Shown: piece by piece, positions 26,034 through 34,772 of the stretch
Numbering within the stretch: position 1 is the first letter of the stretch
Layout: each line of letters starts with the position of its first letter
Assembly (NCBI GenBank): GCA_029246415.1
Contig: JAQWNF010000024.1
Span: 1-64,000, forward strand
Length of the DNA stretch: 64,000 bases
Direction: 5' to 3'
Source of the DNA: Glaciecola sp.
Lineage (GTDB): Bacteria > Pseudomonadota > Gammaproteobacteria > Enterobacterales > Alteromonadaceae
Program-made: the position numbers and the translations under genes
Notes under the pieces: model-generated
The model's input: only the letters and a program-made list of their open reading frames with translations
What the model was told of the DNA's origin: nothing
The model's database searches: none

Positions 26034-27392
26034 TTACGCTTTCTCCGACTCTGCGTGAGTTGCAATAATACCAGCAGTCTGCTCATCTAAGATATGAACG
26101 ATAGACTTGCTGCGTGAAGCTACAATGCTGTGAGTTAAGATTAATGGTAATGCTGCGATAATACCTTGCGCAGTTGTTACAAGTGCCATTGAGATTGAAC
26201 CAGCCATAATACGTGGGTCACCAGTACCGAATAACGTAATTTGTTGGAACGTCGCAATCATACCTAATACCGTACCTAGTAGACCTAGTAACGGAGCAAT
26301 CGCTGCGAAAATCTTAATGATGTTGATACCAGAATCAATTGATGGCAATTCACGTAAAATCGCTTCATCTAATTTAAGTTCAAGATTTTCAGTATCAGCA
26401 GACTTGTTAGCTTGATATACCTTAAGGATACGACCTAGTGGGTTAGCATCAGAAGGGCTATCGATGTTGTTAAGCTGAGCGCGCATTTTGCCAGAGACTA
26501 GTGTTAAGGTAATTACCTTATACAAACCAATCAATAGACCGATAGCAAGCATAACAGTGATGATATAACCAACGATACCACCAGCGTGGTAACGCTCCAT
26601 CATTGTCGCTTTTTGCTTCAATAGACCTAAGATAGAACCACGTGATGGATCTACAAAAACAGGAATGAAACCGCTGTTTGCATCGCGAAGATCTTGTGCA
26701 GATGAAACCATGTGACCATCTGGTTGACGACCTAATGGAACAACTTGATTGTTCGCATCATCATAGATTAAGTAACCTTGCTCACCAACTAAGTTGAATG
26801 TACCAATACGGACGACTTCTTGTTCAGCAGAACCACCATCAAGGCTGATTACGTTAGCTTTGAACTTAGAAACACGACCTGATTCAGTCATTTCAGTTTG
26901 TAGTGCAAACCATAGGTCTTCTAGTTCACGAATGTTTGGAAGACCTTTAGAGTCTTCAGACATGCGCGCTAAGAATACGTCACGGCCAGGAAATTCAGCA
27001 CTAACGATTGATGTAGAAATACGACCAAACGCTTCAGAAGAAGCTTGACGTACCACACCAAACATTTCACCTAACGTACCGGTTGCTTGGTCTAATTCAA
27101 TAGATTTTTCAGAAAGAGTGACTTCGTTATCAGCATATTGCTTGGCTAAACGGTCACCGCGATCTTGCTCGGCTTTTAATTCACGCTCAGCTTTGTTTAA
27201 CAAGGCTTGCTTGTCTGCACGAGCTGATTGGAATTCTTTTTCACGAGCGGTATTTTGACGTGCTTCAGAAACACGGTTGCTCTTAACTTGCTCAAGTAAC
27301 TGTTCAAGAGACTTAACTTCTTGTGCTTGCACTGAACAAGATAAAACAGCGATTGAAGCTGCAGTCAGTAGCGTTTTAACTAATACTTTCAT
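26034..27392 (-). CDS. ttpC: TtpC, large ExbB-like component of the TonB2 system
   Basis: A 452-residue protein with a signal peptide (VLSCSVQA), a periplasmic coiled-coil region (residues about 25-120, rich in E, K, Q and A), a globular periplasmic part, a helix near 272-290 (GYIITVMLAIGLLIGLYKVI), and a C-terminal MotA/TolQ/ExbB domain (FAAIAPLLGLLGTVLGMIAT and ISMALVTTAQGIIAALPLIL). This plan matches TtpC of Vibrio, the fourth protein needed by TonB2 systems, also called ExbB1-like in annotations. It is second in the operon, 5 bases below the DUF3450 gene. Confidence 0.9.
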   Translation of the reverse strand: MKVLVKTLLTAASIAVLSCSVQAQEVKSLEQLLEQVKSNRVSEARQNTAREKEFQSARADKQALLNKAERELKAEQDRGDRLAKQYADNEVTLSEKSIELDQATGTLGEMFGVVRQASSEAFGRISTSIVSAEFPGRDVFLARMSEDSKGLPNIRELEDLWFALQTEMTESGRVSKFKANVISLDGGSAEQEVVRIGTFNLVGEQGYLIYDDANNQVVPLGRQPDGHMVSSAQDLRDANSGFIPVFVDPSRGSILGLLKQKATMMERYHAGGIVGYIITVMLAIGLLIGLYKVITLTLVSGKMRAQLNNIDSPSDANPLGRILKVYQANKSADTENLELKLDEAILRELPSIDSGINIIKIFAAIAPLLGLLGTVLGMIATFQQITLFGTGDPRIMAGSISMALVTTAQGIIAALPLILTHSIVASRSKSIVHILDEQTAGIIATHAESEKA

Positions 27393-27397
27393 TGTCT

Positions 27398-28177
27398 TTA
27401 CTCCGCCGCTGCTGCTTTGATTGGAAGTTTAATTAGGTCTGCAGGTACTAAATTACGCGCCATACGAACCGCGTTAATTACAGAACCTAGGTACTCATCG
27501 CCTAACTGTTCCCAAGTACGAGATTCATTATCCCATACCCATGCATTTTTTTGATCTAACGATAGTGCTAATAAAGCAGTACGACCTAGGTTGAAGAAAT
27601 CAACCGTTACCGTTGTACCATTGCTATCGATTTCGCCTTGGTACGCCTGGATGCGCGCGCCATACTCATTTTCAATTTGATATGCTTCGATAACTTGGCG
27701 GAACTGTTCAGAAACAGTCACGTTTGAGTTACTCATTACCGCACGAAGACGTTCAACACGTGCTAAACGCTCTTCTAAATTGATCGGTACATCTAACTTA
27801 ACGAATTGCTCAAGAGAATCAATCATGCGGAACATCAATGGAACGATGTTTTGCTTAGTTTCTTCGATTGAATCAATCTGACGTTGTAGTGAATCGATGT
27901 TACGTTGTTGGTCAGCAACTAGGCTTGCAACGTAATCGTTATACACTTTCAAGTTTTCAGTTTCATCAACTACGGCACGATACTCGACCAACAATTCTTG
28001 AGATTGCTCAAATAAAGAGTTAATTTTTTCCTGAGATTTTTTCGCAGCCACGTGAATTTTTGCTTCTTCTTTATGAAGAGCATTTAACGGATCTGCTGAA
28101 ACGACAGCGCTATTACCTAGTGCGAATGCACCGATAACAGTTGTCGCAATAAGAGTTCTCTTGCTCATTTTGGACAT
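27398..28177 (-). CDS. DUF3450 periplasmic coiled-coil protein, first gene of the TonB2 operon
   Basis: About 259 residues with a signal peptide ending GNSAVVSA, then a long coiled-coil stretch (KSQEKINSLFEQSQELLVEY, NIDSLQRQIDSIEETKQNIV) and a C-terminal domain containing VTVDFFNLGRTALLALSLDQ and NAWVWDNESRTWEQL. This is the DUF3450 family, found almost always upstream of ttpC-exbB2-exbD2-tonB2. Its job is unknown; a periplasmic partner of TtpC is inferred. The annotated frame reaches a TTG at 28186, and ATG at 28177 with GGGA before it is preferred; ATG at 28168 is also possible. Confidence 0.85.
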   Translation of the reverse strand: MSKMSKRTLIATTVIGAFALGNSAVVSADPLNALHKEEAKIHVAAKKSQEKINSLFEQSQELLVEYRAVVDETENLKVYNDYVASLVADQQRNIDSLQRQIDSIEETKQNIVPLMFRMIDSLEQFVKLDVPINLEERLARVERLRAVMSNSNVTVSEQFRQVIEAYQIENEYGARIQAYQGEIDSNGTTVTVDFFNLGRTALLALSLDQKNAWVWDNESRTWEQLGDEYLGSVINAVRMARNLVPADLIKLPIKAAAAE

Positions 28178-28270
28178 AATTCCCAACCAATTAGTGTTAT
28201 TTTATGTGTAACCTTCGTGTAACAAAACCACGAAAGTATGTAAAAAACGTTTATAAGTAATATGAATAAT

Positions 28271-28287
28271 GGGCACAATCCGTGCCC
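28271..28287. other. Short inverted repeat below the S9 peptidase / above the TonB2 operon
   Basis: GGGCAC and GTGCCC flank a five-base loop in the 230-base gap between the peptidase stop (28408) and the DUF3450 gene. There is no T run on either side, so it is a weak terminator candidate for the minus-strand peptidase gene or an operator for the TonB2 operon. Nothing else stands out in this gap. Confidence 0.35.
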
Positions 28288-28407
28288 ATAACCATTAAAT
28301 AATCCCATAATAGAAGGCGTTAATCAAGCTAACAAACCTGTAACATTGCAAATAAATATGTTGACACGGCATGCTTACTATTAACAACCTTCAAACGTTT
28401 TGTAATT

Positions 28408-30369
28408 TTATTTCAGATGTTTTGCAAAAAATGCTTCCATCTGGTTATAAAAATCGTATTTATTTTTATCTTGCTGATACCCGTGACCTTCATCACGTAG
28501 CATCGATATATACGGCTTACCAATGCGCTTTAAGTTCGATGATAAGACATCGTATTGCTCCATAGGAACGCGCACATCTTCACGACCATGCGCTATAAAT
28601 AAGTCCGCTTTAATTTTATCAACATTATATGCTGGTGAAAATTTACGTAACTGAGCTTCATTAGTCCCGACTACACGGTCTAAGTATTTGCGTCCCGAAG
28701 CACGCTTGGGCACATCACCGGATTTTTTAAATTCGATTAATGAATAGACACCAACATAGCCAATACCACATTTATATAAGTCTGGCTCTCTAACTACAGA
28801 TTGTAATGTTCCATAGCCGCCGTATGAACCGCCGTATACACACATCTTGTCTTTATTTGCATAACCTTTGTCGATCATCCACATGGTCGCATCAGTCATG
28901 TCATCAATCATTTTGCCGCCCCATTCATTGTAGCCTGCCTCTTGGAACGCAATACCATAACCGCCAGATCCTCGGAAGTTAACTGATACCACGGCATAAC
29001 CACGGCTTGCTAAGAATTGTGCTTCTCGGTTCCAGCCCCACGAATCACGAGGGCCATGAGGACCACCATGGATAATTTGAACCATTGGCCAAGGCGCCTT
29101 ACCTGTTATCGGCAAGGTGTAATAGCCATTTAGCTCCATGCCATCACGGGCGTTAAATTTAAATGGTACCATCGTAGCCATTAGGCTTGGGTCAATTTCA
29201 GACTTGGCCACATCTAACATGGCAATAGATGGACTAGAACCATCAATACCACGGTTGAATAAATAGAACACACCAGGATCGCGATCTGACATTAATTTGA
29301 AGACTAACTTGTTGCCATCACTGGTAAAAGACGAAATACTGATATCGGTATTTTCATCATTTACACCAAATGTGGCAAACAACTGCGTCATAATAGTTTT
29401 CATTTCACTATCGTCAGATAAAAATACCGTACGATTGTAATCTGGAGAGAATGATACCGCTTCTAATGCACCATTATACATCTGGCCAAGACCGGTGATC
29501 TCAGCAACATTCTCCTCGTGTACCAGTTCAGTTTTTAGCGATGCCATATCAACCGAATAAATACTCGGTACTTTGGTTTTATAATCAGACGCTACATATG
29601 CTTTTGTGCCTTTTGCATCAAAACCAAGCAAGCGGATTGAACCGCCTTTCTTATAAATAGGGAGTGAAATTTTACGCCAATTCGCATTCGCTTCTTGTTT
29701 TATATAAAAAATCGTGTCGCCTTTACCAAACTCATCATCATCACTTTCTTCATAAGCAAACGCAAAACGTGGGTTACCTTCAAAATCAGTGATAATGCCT
29801 TGAGCATCACGCGCTTCACCACCTACATAACTTTCTTTACCGTTTTCGATGTTGATTTCAAAAAGCTTCACTGCGCCTTCATCAGCCCAATGTTGCTTAG
29901 TCACTAAGATCTTTTCAGGATTATTAGGCAATAAACTAATCACATTGTAACGCGTGCGCTGTGGCACAGTTAACTGACGACCATTTTTCCCGTCTAAGTC
30001 ATAGGCGACCAAAATAGGTGGACTGCCATTAGTGTCGAGATAACCGACAAACTTAGCATAAGACAAAATAAAACGATCACTGCGTGGCCACATAACCTGA
30101 CTAATACGCATAAACTCGCCAAAGTTAATATTCGCTTTAACTTGGGTCAAGCCAACATCCATGATTGCAAGACTGTTAGATGTCCCCGTATCATAGATAA
30201 CCGCTAAGTGTTGCCCATCTGGAGAGATGGACATACTGGAAAATTTTGCATCTTTAAAGAACGCTTCCATCGGAATAGAAGCAGGGTTTAAAGGTGTTGT
30301 CGTTTTGTTTTGCGCATGCGCACTGCTCATAGACAGTAGCAACATGGCAATAATGGACCAAATTCGCAT
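28408..30369 (-). CDS. Exported S9-family prolyl oligopeptidase-type peptidase
   Basis: A 653-residue serine peptidase. Signal peptide MRIWSIIAMLLLSMSSAHAQ; N-terminal beta-propeller (MSISPDGQHLAVIYDT, LLGFDAKGTKAYVASD); C-terminal alpha/beta-hydrolase domain with the oxyanion/nucleophile stretch VYGGSYGGYGT (Ser515), Asp598 in HGREDVRVP and His629 in RDEGHGYQ. The HGGPHGPRD loop is typical of the acylaminoacyl-peptidase/dipeptidyl-peptidase subfamily. It should cleave short peptides in the periplasm. It lies in the same orientation below a methyltransferase and a large TonB receptor, which may supply its substrate. A good AAGGA precedes the ATG. Confidence 0.92.
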   Translation of the reverse strand: MRIWSIIAMLLLSMSSAHAQNKTTTPLNPASIPMEAFFKDAKFSSMSISPDGQHLAVIYDTGTSNSLAIMDVGLTQVKANINFGEFMRISQVMWPRSDRFILSYAKFVGYLDTNGSPPILVAYDLDGKNGRQLTVPQRTRYNVISLLPNNPEKILVTKQHWADEGAVKLFEINIENGKESYVGGEARDAQGIITDFEGNPRFAFAYEESDDDEFGKGDTIFYIKQEANANWRKISLPIYKKGGSIRLLGFDAKGTKAYVASDYKTKVPSIYSVDMASLKTELVHEENVAEITGLGQMYNGALEAVSFSPDYNRTVFLSDDSEMKTIMTQLFATFGVNDENTDISISSFTSDGNKLVFKLMSDRDPGVFYLFNRGIDGSSPSIAMLDVAKSEIDPSLMATMVPFKFNARDGMELNGYYTLPITGKAPWPMVQIIHGGPHGPRDSWGWNREAQFLASRGYAVVSVNFRGSGGYGIAFQEAGYNEWGGKMIDDMTDATMWMIDKGYANKDKMCVYGGSYGGYGTLQSVVREPDLYKCGIGYVGVYSLIEFKKSGDVPKRASGRKYLDRVVGTNEAQLRKFSPAYNVDKIKADLFIAHGREDVRVPMEQYDVLSSNLKRIGKPYISMLRDEGHGYQQDKNKYDFYNQMEAFFAKHLK

Positions 30370-30389
30370 GGTATATCCTTGTGTTTGGT

Positions 30390-31268
30390 TTATTTAGTAG
30401 CAATCAATGTGAGCGCAATTGGCGCTGCGGCAAAATCAAGTGTGTTAAACGTCGTGTTGGTCACACTAAATGGCATTTCATTTGACTGCATTTGAGCAGC
30501 TTGTTGTGCTGCTTCTATTTGTTGTGATAATCGCTCCGCTTGCGCAGCAATATCCTGTCCAAGTAATTTTAAATGATGAATTAAATCTACAAGGGGTGCA
30601 TTAGACTGTAAAATGTTAAAGACTTTTTGTCCAATTAATTTCACATCTTCTTGTGCATTTTCGGGTACTTGGTGTAAATGTGTCGTCAAAACCTTAAAAC
30701 AAGAACTTTTTAGTGCATCAATGCTACCAATTTTTACATTATCAAAACCAGTTAACATAGGCTCTTGCAACAGACTATTAATAACCGCAAGCGTTATCTT
30801 TGATTGCTGTGTAATAATACTTTTAGGATGATGCATTACTAATACACATTGACCATTTGGTGTTAGTACTCGATGCACTTCAGAAAGTGTACGCGATAAA
30901 TCACTATACTCTATGCCATACATACTCACCACAACATCAACGCTATTATCCGCAAAAGGTAACGCATGCATATCAGCCTGTGTGTGCGTGATACAGGGGT
31001 GCGCACTAGGAGCTTGGATATGGGCATAATCAATATTATGCCATGCTTTGCATTGCGGTAAAGGCTTATGCTTAATGTACAGATGACTAAGTGCACCATT
31101 CCCCGCTCCTAAATCAGCCACAACCGCATCATTAGGCAACATATCGAATACTGATTGCCAATAACTATCAATCACGCCATAAGGCCCTTCGCCAGACTCA
31201 TATTCATGCATAAATGAATTATGGGTTGCATGTGATTGCCAATAAGATTGCCAAGGTTTAGCACTCAT
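30390..31268 (-). CDS. SAM-dependent class I methyltransferase
   Basis: A 292-residue cytoplasmic protein with the SAM-binding motif I VVADLGAGNGALS, the acidic loop at the end of strand 2 (NIDYAHI), ADMHALPFADNSVDVVVSMY and the post-motif VHRVLTPNGQCVLVMHHPKS, typical of Methyltransf_11. The C-terminal part is helical and glutamine/alanine-rich. ATG at 31268 with CGGAG eight bases before it is chosen over the upstream start at 31313. The substrate is unknown. It lies between the TonB receptor terminator and the S9 peptidase, 20 bases above the latter, so the two are likely cotranscribed. Confidence 0.82.
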   Translation of the reverse strand: MSAKPWQSYWQSHATHNSFMHEYESGEGPYGVIDSYWQSVFDMLPNDAVVADLGAGNGALSHLYIKHKPLPQCKAWHNIDYAHIQAPSAHPCITHTQADMHALPFADNSVDVVVSMYGIEYSDLSRTLSEVHRVLTPNGQCVLVMHHPKSIITQQSKITLAVINSLLQEPMLTGFDNVKIGSIDALKSSCFKVLTTHLHQVPENAQEDVKLIGQKVFNILQSNAPLVDLIHHLKLLGQDIAAQAERLSQQIEAAQQAAQMQSNEMPFSVTNTTFNTLDFAAAPIALTLIATK

Positions 31269-31347
31269 AACGACTCCGAAAAAATAATGTGGTGACCACC
31301 ATGTACAAAACACACGACAGTATTCATCAAAAATAAAATTTTAGCAT

Positions 31348-31375
31348 AAAAAAAGCGAGCCTAAGCTCGCTTTTT
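31348..31375 (-). terminator. Intrinsic terminator after the large TonB receptor
   Basis: The stem AAAAAGCGAGC with GCTCGCTTTTT around CTAA, flanked by A/T runs on both sides, lies 18 bases below the receptor stop on the minus strand. Confidence 0.88.
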
Positions 31376-31392
31376 ACAACAGTTAACTAATC

Positions 31393-34062
31393 TTAGAAAG
31401 ATTGAGTATAACGTGCATATACGATACGGCCGTAACCGTCATATAGGCTGAAGTTATATTCACGTGAACCGTCTGGATCAGTACCTAAGATTGGAGCTTT
31501 ACCACCAATGTTGTTAGAACCGACTGTTACTTTACCGCCCCAAGGAGCATTGTAAGAAACGTTTACGTCATTCGTGATCCAAGTAGAAACTGGAAGATAC
31601 TCTGCACCAGATAAACGGGCTGTATCACCAATGATGTTCATGTTCCATGCTAGGTCAAAATCACCGATTGAATAAACATTCGATAATACACCACGATACG
31701 CAGGGAATGCAGAGAAATCTAATTGATCAGCACCATCTACGTCATACTTTTCAGTATAAGACATTGATAAGTTAGAACGTAATGCACCCATTTCATTGAA
31801 ATCAAAACGTGTGTTTAAGTTCAAATCAAGACCAGAAGTTTCAAGCGTACCTTGGTTACCGAAACCACGTACAACGCGGTCAATTTCACCAAATTGATTA
31901 CGTACAACTTCCATACCAGCTGGTAAAGCTTGGTTAGTATTTTGTAACGCAATAAGTTCACCAGAACTGAACGCTTTAATACGGTTATCGATTTCGATAT
32001 TGAAATAATCAAGTGAGAAATCAATCCACTCAGCTGCTTCATAAGCCATACCAAGCGCGTATTGAGTAGACGTTTCTGACTCTAGGAATGGGTTAGCAAT
32101 AACATATGCATCAATCTGGTCTGAACATGTTGCAGCAGAACCAATCGCTAAACAGTGTTGTGGATCACGAACTGAGTCAGCAGAGAAAGATTCTTTTTGC
32201 GTTAAGATATCCAAAGATGGCGCACGGAAACCTTCACCGTAAGAAGCACGAAGTACTAGCTCATCAGTTGGGTTATAACGCACAGAAACTTTAGGAGATA
32301 CATCTGAACCGTAATCATTATAGCTGTCGTAACGCGCAGCGGTAGTGACTTCTAAGTTATCTTGAACTGGGAAAACAGCTTCAACATATGCCGCTTTAAC
32401 TTGACGAGTACCACCAGCAGAGTTACCAGCAGAACCACCAATTACGCCACCTTCTGACAATGAATCATATTGGTCATTGTAGAAGATATCACGCCATTCG
32501 CCACCAACGATAGCTACAGCTGTGCCACCATCCATGTCGAACAAATCAAATTGTACAGAACCGAATACTTCGTCTTGGTTGTAATCACCAATACGTGAAA
32601 TAGTCGCTTTCATTGAGTTAAGCACATCAGCAGAGTTGCGATCTAAATCGCCAACTAAATAATCACCATCATTCATATATTGCTCAGCAATAGGGATGAC
32701 TACGTAGTTACGACCAACATCATAAGTGCGTGATTTGTTACGACGTACGCCAAACTCAACCAATACACCATCAATGTCACCTTCAACAGCAACTAATAAA
32801 TCAGACAAATAGTTATCAACATCATTGTCACGGTTACCAAGACCTGCAAAACGATGTAAAATATCAACAGGAACAGCTGCAGGCGCATAACCTTCTAAGA
32901 AGTATGGGCTGTCTGGGTTAGTCGGGTTGTTAGGACTTCCAGCATCAACAGTAGTAAATGCTAAAGAAGGCGCGTAACGACCAAATGAAGATGATTTAGA
33001 AATATTCATGTTAGAGAATATTGACCAGTCATCATTGATTTCATAACGGCTGTTTAGGAAGAAACCTACGTTACCAGTAGATGCTTCATCAGCAGAAACA
33101 GATGCAAAGTTAAATCCACAACGGTTACCATCCACAGCTGGAGCATAAGCCACGGAGCTGAATTCGCCTTGGTCACAAGCACCAGGGATACGGGACCATG
33201 AATTGTAACGCAAATCAGCTGAAGTTAGCTCGCCATCATCATTGTTATCAATTTGTGAACCGTCAGCGTTATATGATAAACGATCGTTGATGTTCCAATC
33301 TGATAAGTAATCAGCATTGTTTGAGATTGAAAAGTTTTGTGAGTAGAAAGAACCACCTGGCGTGTACCAATCAAATGCGCGAGCAAAGATAATGTCACGG
33401 CTGTTCCAAGAAACACCACCTAACATAGAGCCTTTGTCACCAGAAGCACCGAAGATGATTGAACCTTCTTCGCGATCACCGCCTTCAACGTCAACTTGAG
33501 CTGCGCCTAGTTTTAGTTCAACACCAGTAAAATCTTTACGAGTAATGATGTTAACAACACCACCGATTGCATCAGAACCGTACACCGCAGATGCACCGTC
33601 GGTAAGGATTTCGATACGCTCAACTGCAGCAGCTGGGATACCATTCAAATCTTGAGTTGCACCAGTAGAAGGTGAACGTGCTAAACGACGACCATCAACC
33701 AATACCAAAGAACGGCTAGCACCAAGACCACGTAAGTTGATCTGAGAAACACCTTGAGCAGATGAACCAGACTGTGGACGGAAAGAACCAGTCGAGTTAA
33801 AAGAAGTATTACGTAACAAATCAGCTACAGAAGTTTGACCTGAAAATTCAATCGCTGCGCGATCGATAACAGTAACAGGTAATGCACCTTCCATATCTGC
33901 ACGCTTAATACGTGAACCAGTTACCTGGATTTTTTCGACAACGTTAGCTTCAGCTTCTTCTGTCTCTTGTGCTACTGCAGCAGTTGAAAGGCTTAGGCCA
34001 GAAACGGCACCAAACGCAATCGCTAACTGAATAGACTTTGCTAATTTCGTGTTTGCAAACAT
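31393..34062 (-). CDS. Large TonB-dependent receptor, substrate unknown (peptides possible)
   Basis: An 889-residue outer-membrane receptor: signal peptide ending LSTAAVAQ, TonB box area VEKIQVTGSRIKR, plug domain (ADLLRNTSFNSTGSFRPQSG, RGLGASRSLVLVDGRRL, VERIEILTDGASAVYGSDAI, GGVVNIITR), and a barrel ending YARYTQSF. The RxLVLVDGRR and LTDGASAVYGSDAIGG motifs characterise a large Alteromonadales/Xanthomonadales receptor group often tied to peptide or glycan uptake. Nearness to an exported S9 peptidase suggests peptides, which is inference only. A good GGGAG precedes the ATG. The 5' region of about 125 bases carries a palindrome (34125-34138) and a promoter. Confidence 0.92.
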   Translation of the reverse strand: MFANTKLAKSIQLAIAFGAVSGLSLSTAAVAQETEEAEANVVEKIQVTGSRIKRADMEGALPVTVIDRAAIEFSGQTSVADLLRNTSFNSTGSFRPQSGSSAQGVSQINLRGLGASRSLVLVDGRRLARSPSTGATQDLNGIPAAAVERIEILTDGASAVYGSDAIGGVVNIITRKDFTGVELKLGAAQVDVEGGDREEGSIIFGASGDKGSMLGGVSWNSRDIIFARAFDWYTPGGSFYSQNFSISNNADYLSDWNINDRLSYNADGSQIDNNDDGELTSADLRYNSWSRIPGACDQGEFSSVAYAPAVDGNRCGFNFASVSADEASTGNVGFFLNSRYEINDDWSIFSNMNISKSSSFGRYAPSLAFTTVDAGSPNNPTNPDSPYFLEGYAPAAVPVDILHRFAGLGNRDNDVDNYLSDLLVAVEGDIDGVLVEFGVRRNKSRTYDVGRNYVVIPIAEQYMNDGDYLVGDLDRNSADVLNSMKATISRIGDYNQDEVFGSVQFDLFDMDGGTAVAIVGGEWRDIFYNDQYDSLSEGGVIGGSAGNSAGGTRQVKAAYVEAVFPVQDNLEVTTAARYDSYNDYGSDVSPKVSVRYNPTDELVLRASYGEGFRAPSLDILTQKESFSADSVRDPQHCLAIGSAATCSDQIDAYVIANPFLESETSTQYALGMAYEAAEWIDFSLDYFNIEIDNRIKAFSSGELIALQNTNQALPAGMEVVRNQFGEIDRVVRGFGNQGTLETSGLDLNLNTRFDFNEMGALRSNLSMSYTEKYDVDGADQLDFSAFPAYRGVLSNVYSIGDFDLAWNMNIIGDTARLSGAEYLPVSTWITNDVNVSYNAPWGGKVTVGSNNIGGKAPILGTDPDGSREYNFSLYDGYGRIVYARYTQSF

Positions 34063-34124
34063 TATATGTCTCCCTAGGGCACTATGTTAAAATAGTATTA
34101 ACTTACTAAAAATAGTGAAATTGT

Positions 34125-34138
34125 GTCGTTTAAACGAC
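34125..34138. promoter_or_regulatory. Perfect 14-base palindrome in the receptor leader
   Basis: GTCGTTTAAACGAC lies 63 bases above the receptor ATG and below the proposed promoter, where a bound repressor would block transcription. No known regulator motif was recognised. Confidence 0.4.
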
Positions 34139-34186
34139 TTTTTATAAAAAGCGGTTGGAATCTGGTAAGATGTCCCACCTCCCTGC

Positions 34187-34216
34187 ATGATAATCACAAG
34201 TACAGGGTGCGGTCAA
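34187..34216 (-). promoter_or_regulatory. Candidate sigma-70 promoter of the TonB receptor
   Basis: On the minus strand TTGACC, an 18-base spacer and TATCAT lie about 125 bases before the ATG. The rest of the 490-base gap between the receptor and ffs (34217-34551) holds a short perfect inverted repeat near 34427-34442 (CATCGAG/CTCGATG) and no convincing gene. Confidence 0.45.
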
Positions 34217-34551
34217 CTATGCGTTTACAGCTTTAAGGATAAGTTCAGTTTTTTTTATAACATTTTAGGATTATTTGTAACAAAAAAAGCGTGTTAGACC
34301 ATGGTTTTACACCAAATCAGACATTTGCGGCGGAATTTTGAAAGAATGGTCATAAAATTGTCACAAAATGATGACAGAGTGTTCTTTTTGCTTATGAAGT
34401 GTGCAAGTGGCAACTAATACAACGTTGCATCGAGGCTCGATGTAATTATTTATGCGTTTAAATTGCAAGAAAATACCCTCTTTATGCAAAAAACTGCATG
34501 GAAATTCAAAAGTATAATTTAAAAAACATATGAGCATATAAGAGGAAATTA

Positions 34552-34659
34552 GGGTGGCAAATCTCCAGCCACATCCGCGCACATGAGTCAATTGCTACGG
34601 CTGCTCCCTTCCGGGTCTGACCGAGTTCACAAAATATCATTGCGAGAGGACCAGAGACT
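34552..34659 (-). ncRNA. ffs: 4.5S RNA of the signal recognition particle (small bacterial type)
   Basis: The minus strand contains the invariant SRP core GGTCAGACCCGGAAGGGAGC followed by AGCCGTAGCA and the matching 3' arm ATGTGCGCGGATGTGGCTGG. Outer arms TCTGGTCCTCTCGCAATGA and the 3' end GGAGATTTGCCACCC complete the hairpin. The tetraloop GGAA and the asymmetric symmetric-loop bases that bind Ffh are present. Ends are set by comparison with the usual 110-base form and may shift by several bases. A strong promoter lies just upstream. Confidence 0.93.
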
Positions 34660-34677
34660 TACCATTGAAGAGCGCGT

Positions 34678-34706
34678 ATTATGCCTATCGATATAGACTT
34701 TTGCAA
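34678..34706 (-). promoter_or_regulatory. Promoter of ffs
   Basis: On the minus strand TTGCAA, a 17-base spacer and CATAAT lie about 20 bases above the RNA start, followed by a GC-rich stretch (GCGCGCT-like discriminator region) of the kind found at stable-RNA promoters. Confidence 0.65.
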
Positions 34707-34772
34707 TGGCTTTACGCGGGTTCTTATTGATTATATTAGTTTATTTTTGCTTTGTATCTGCGTAATTAAGGT

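Noticed and set aside
34361-34591. Minus-strand ORF of 76 codons
   Set aside because: Its start lies inside ffs and it has no Shine-Dalgarno or familiar sequence.
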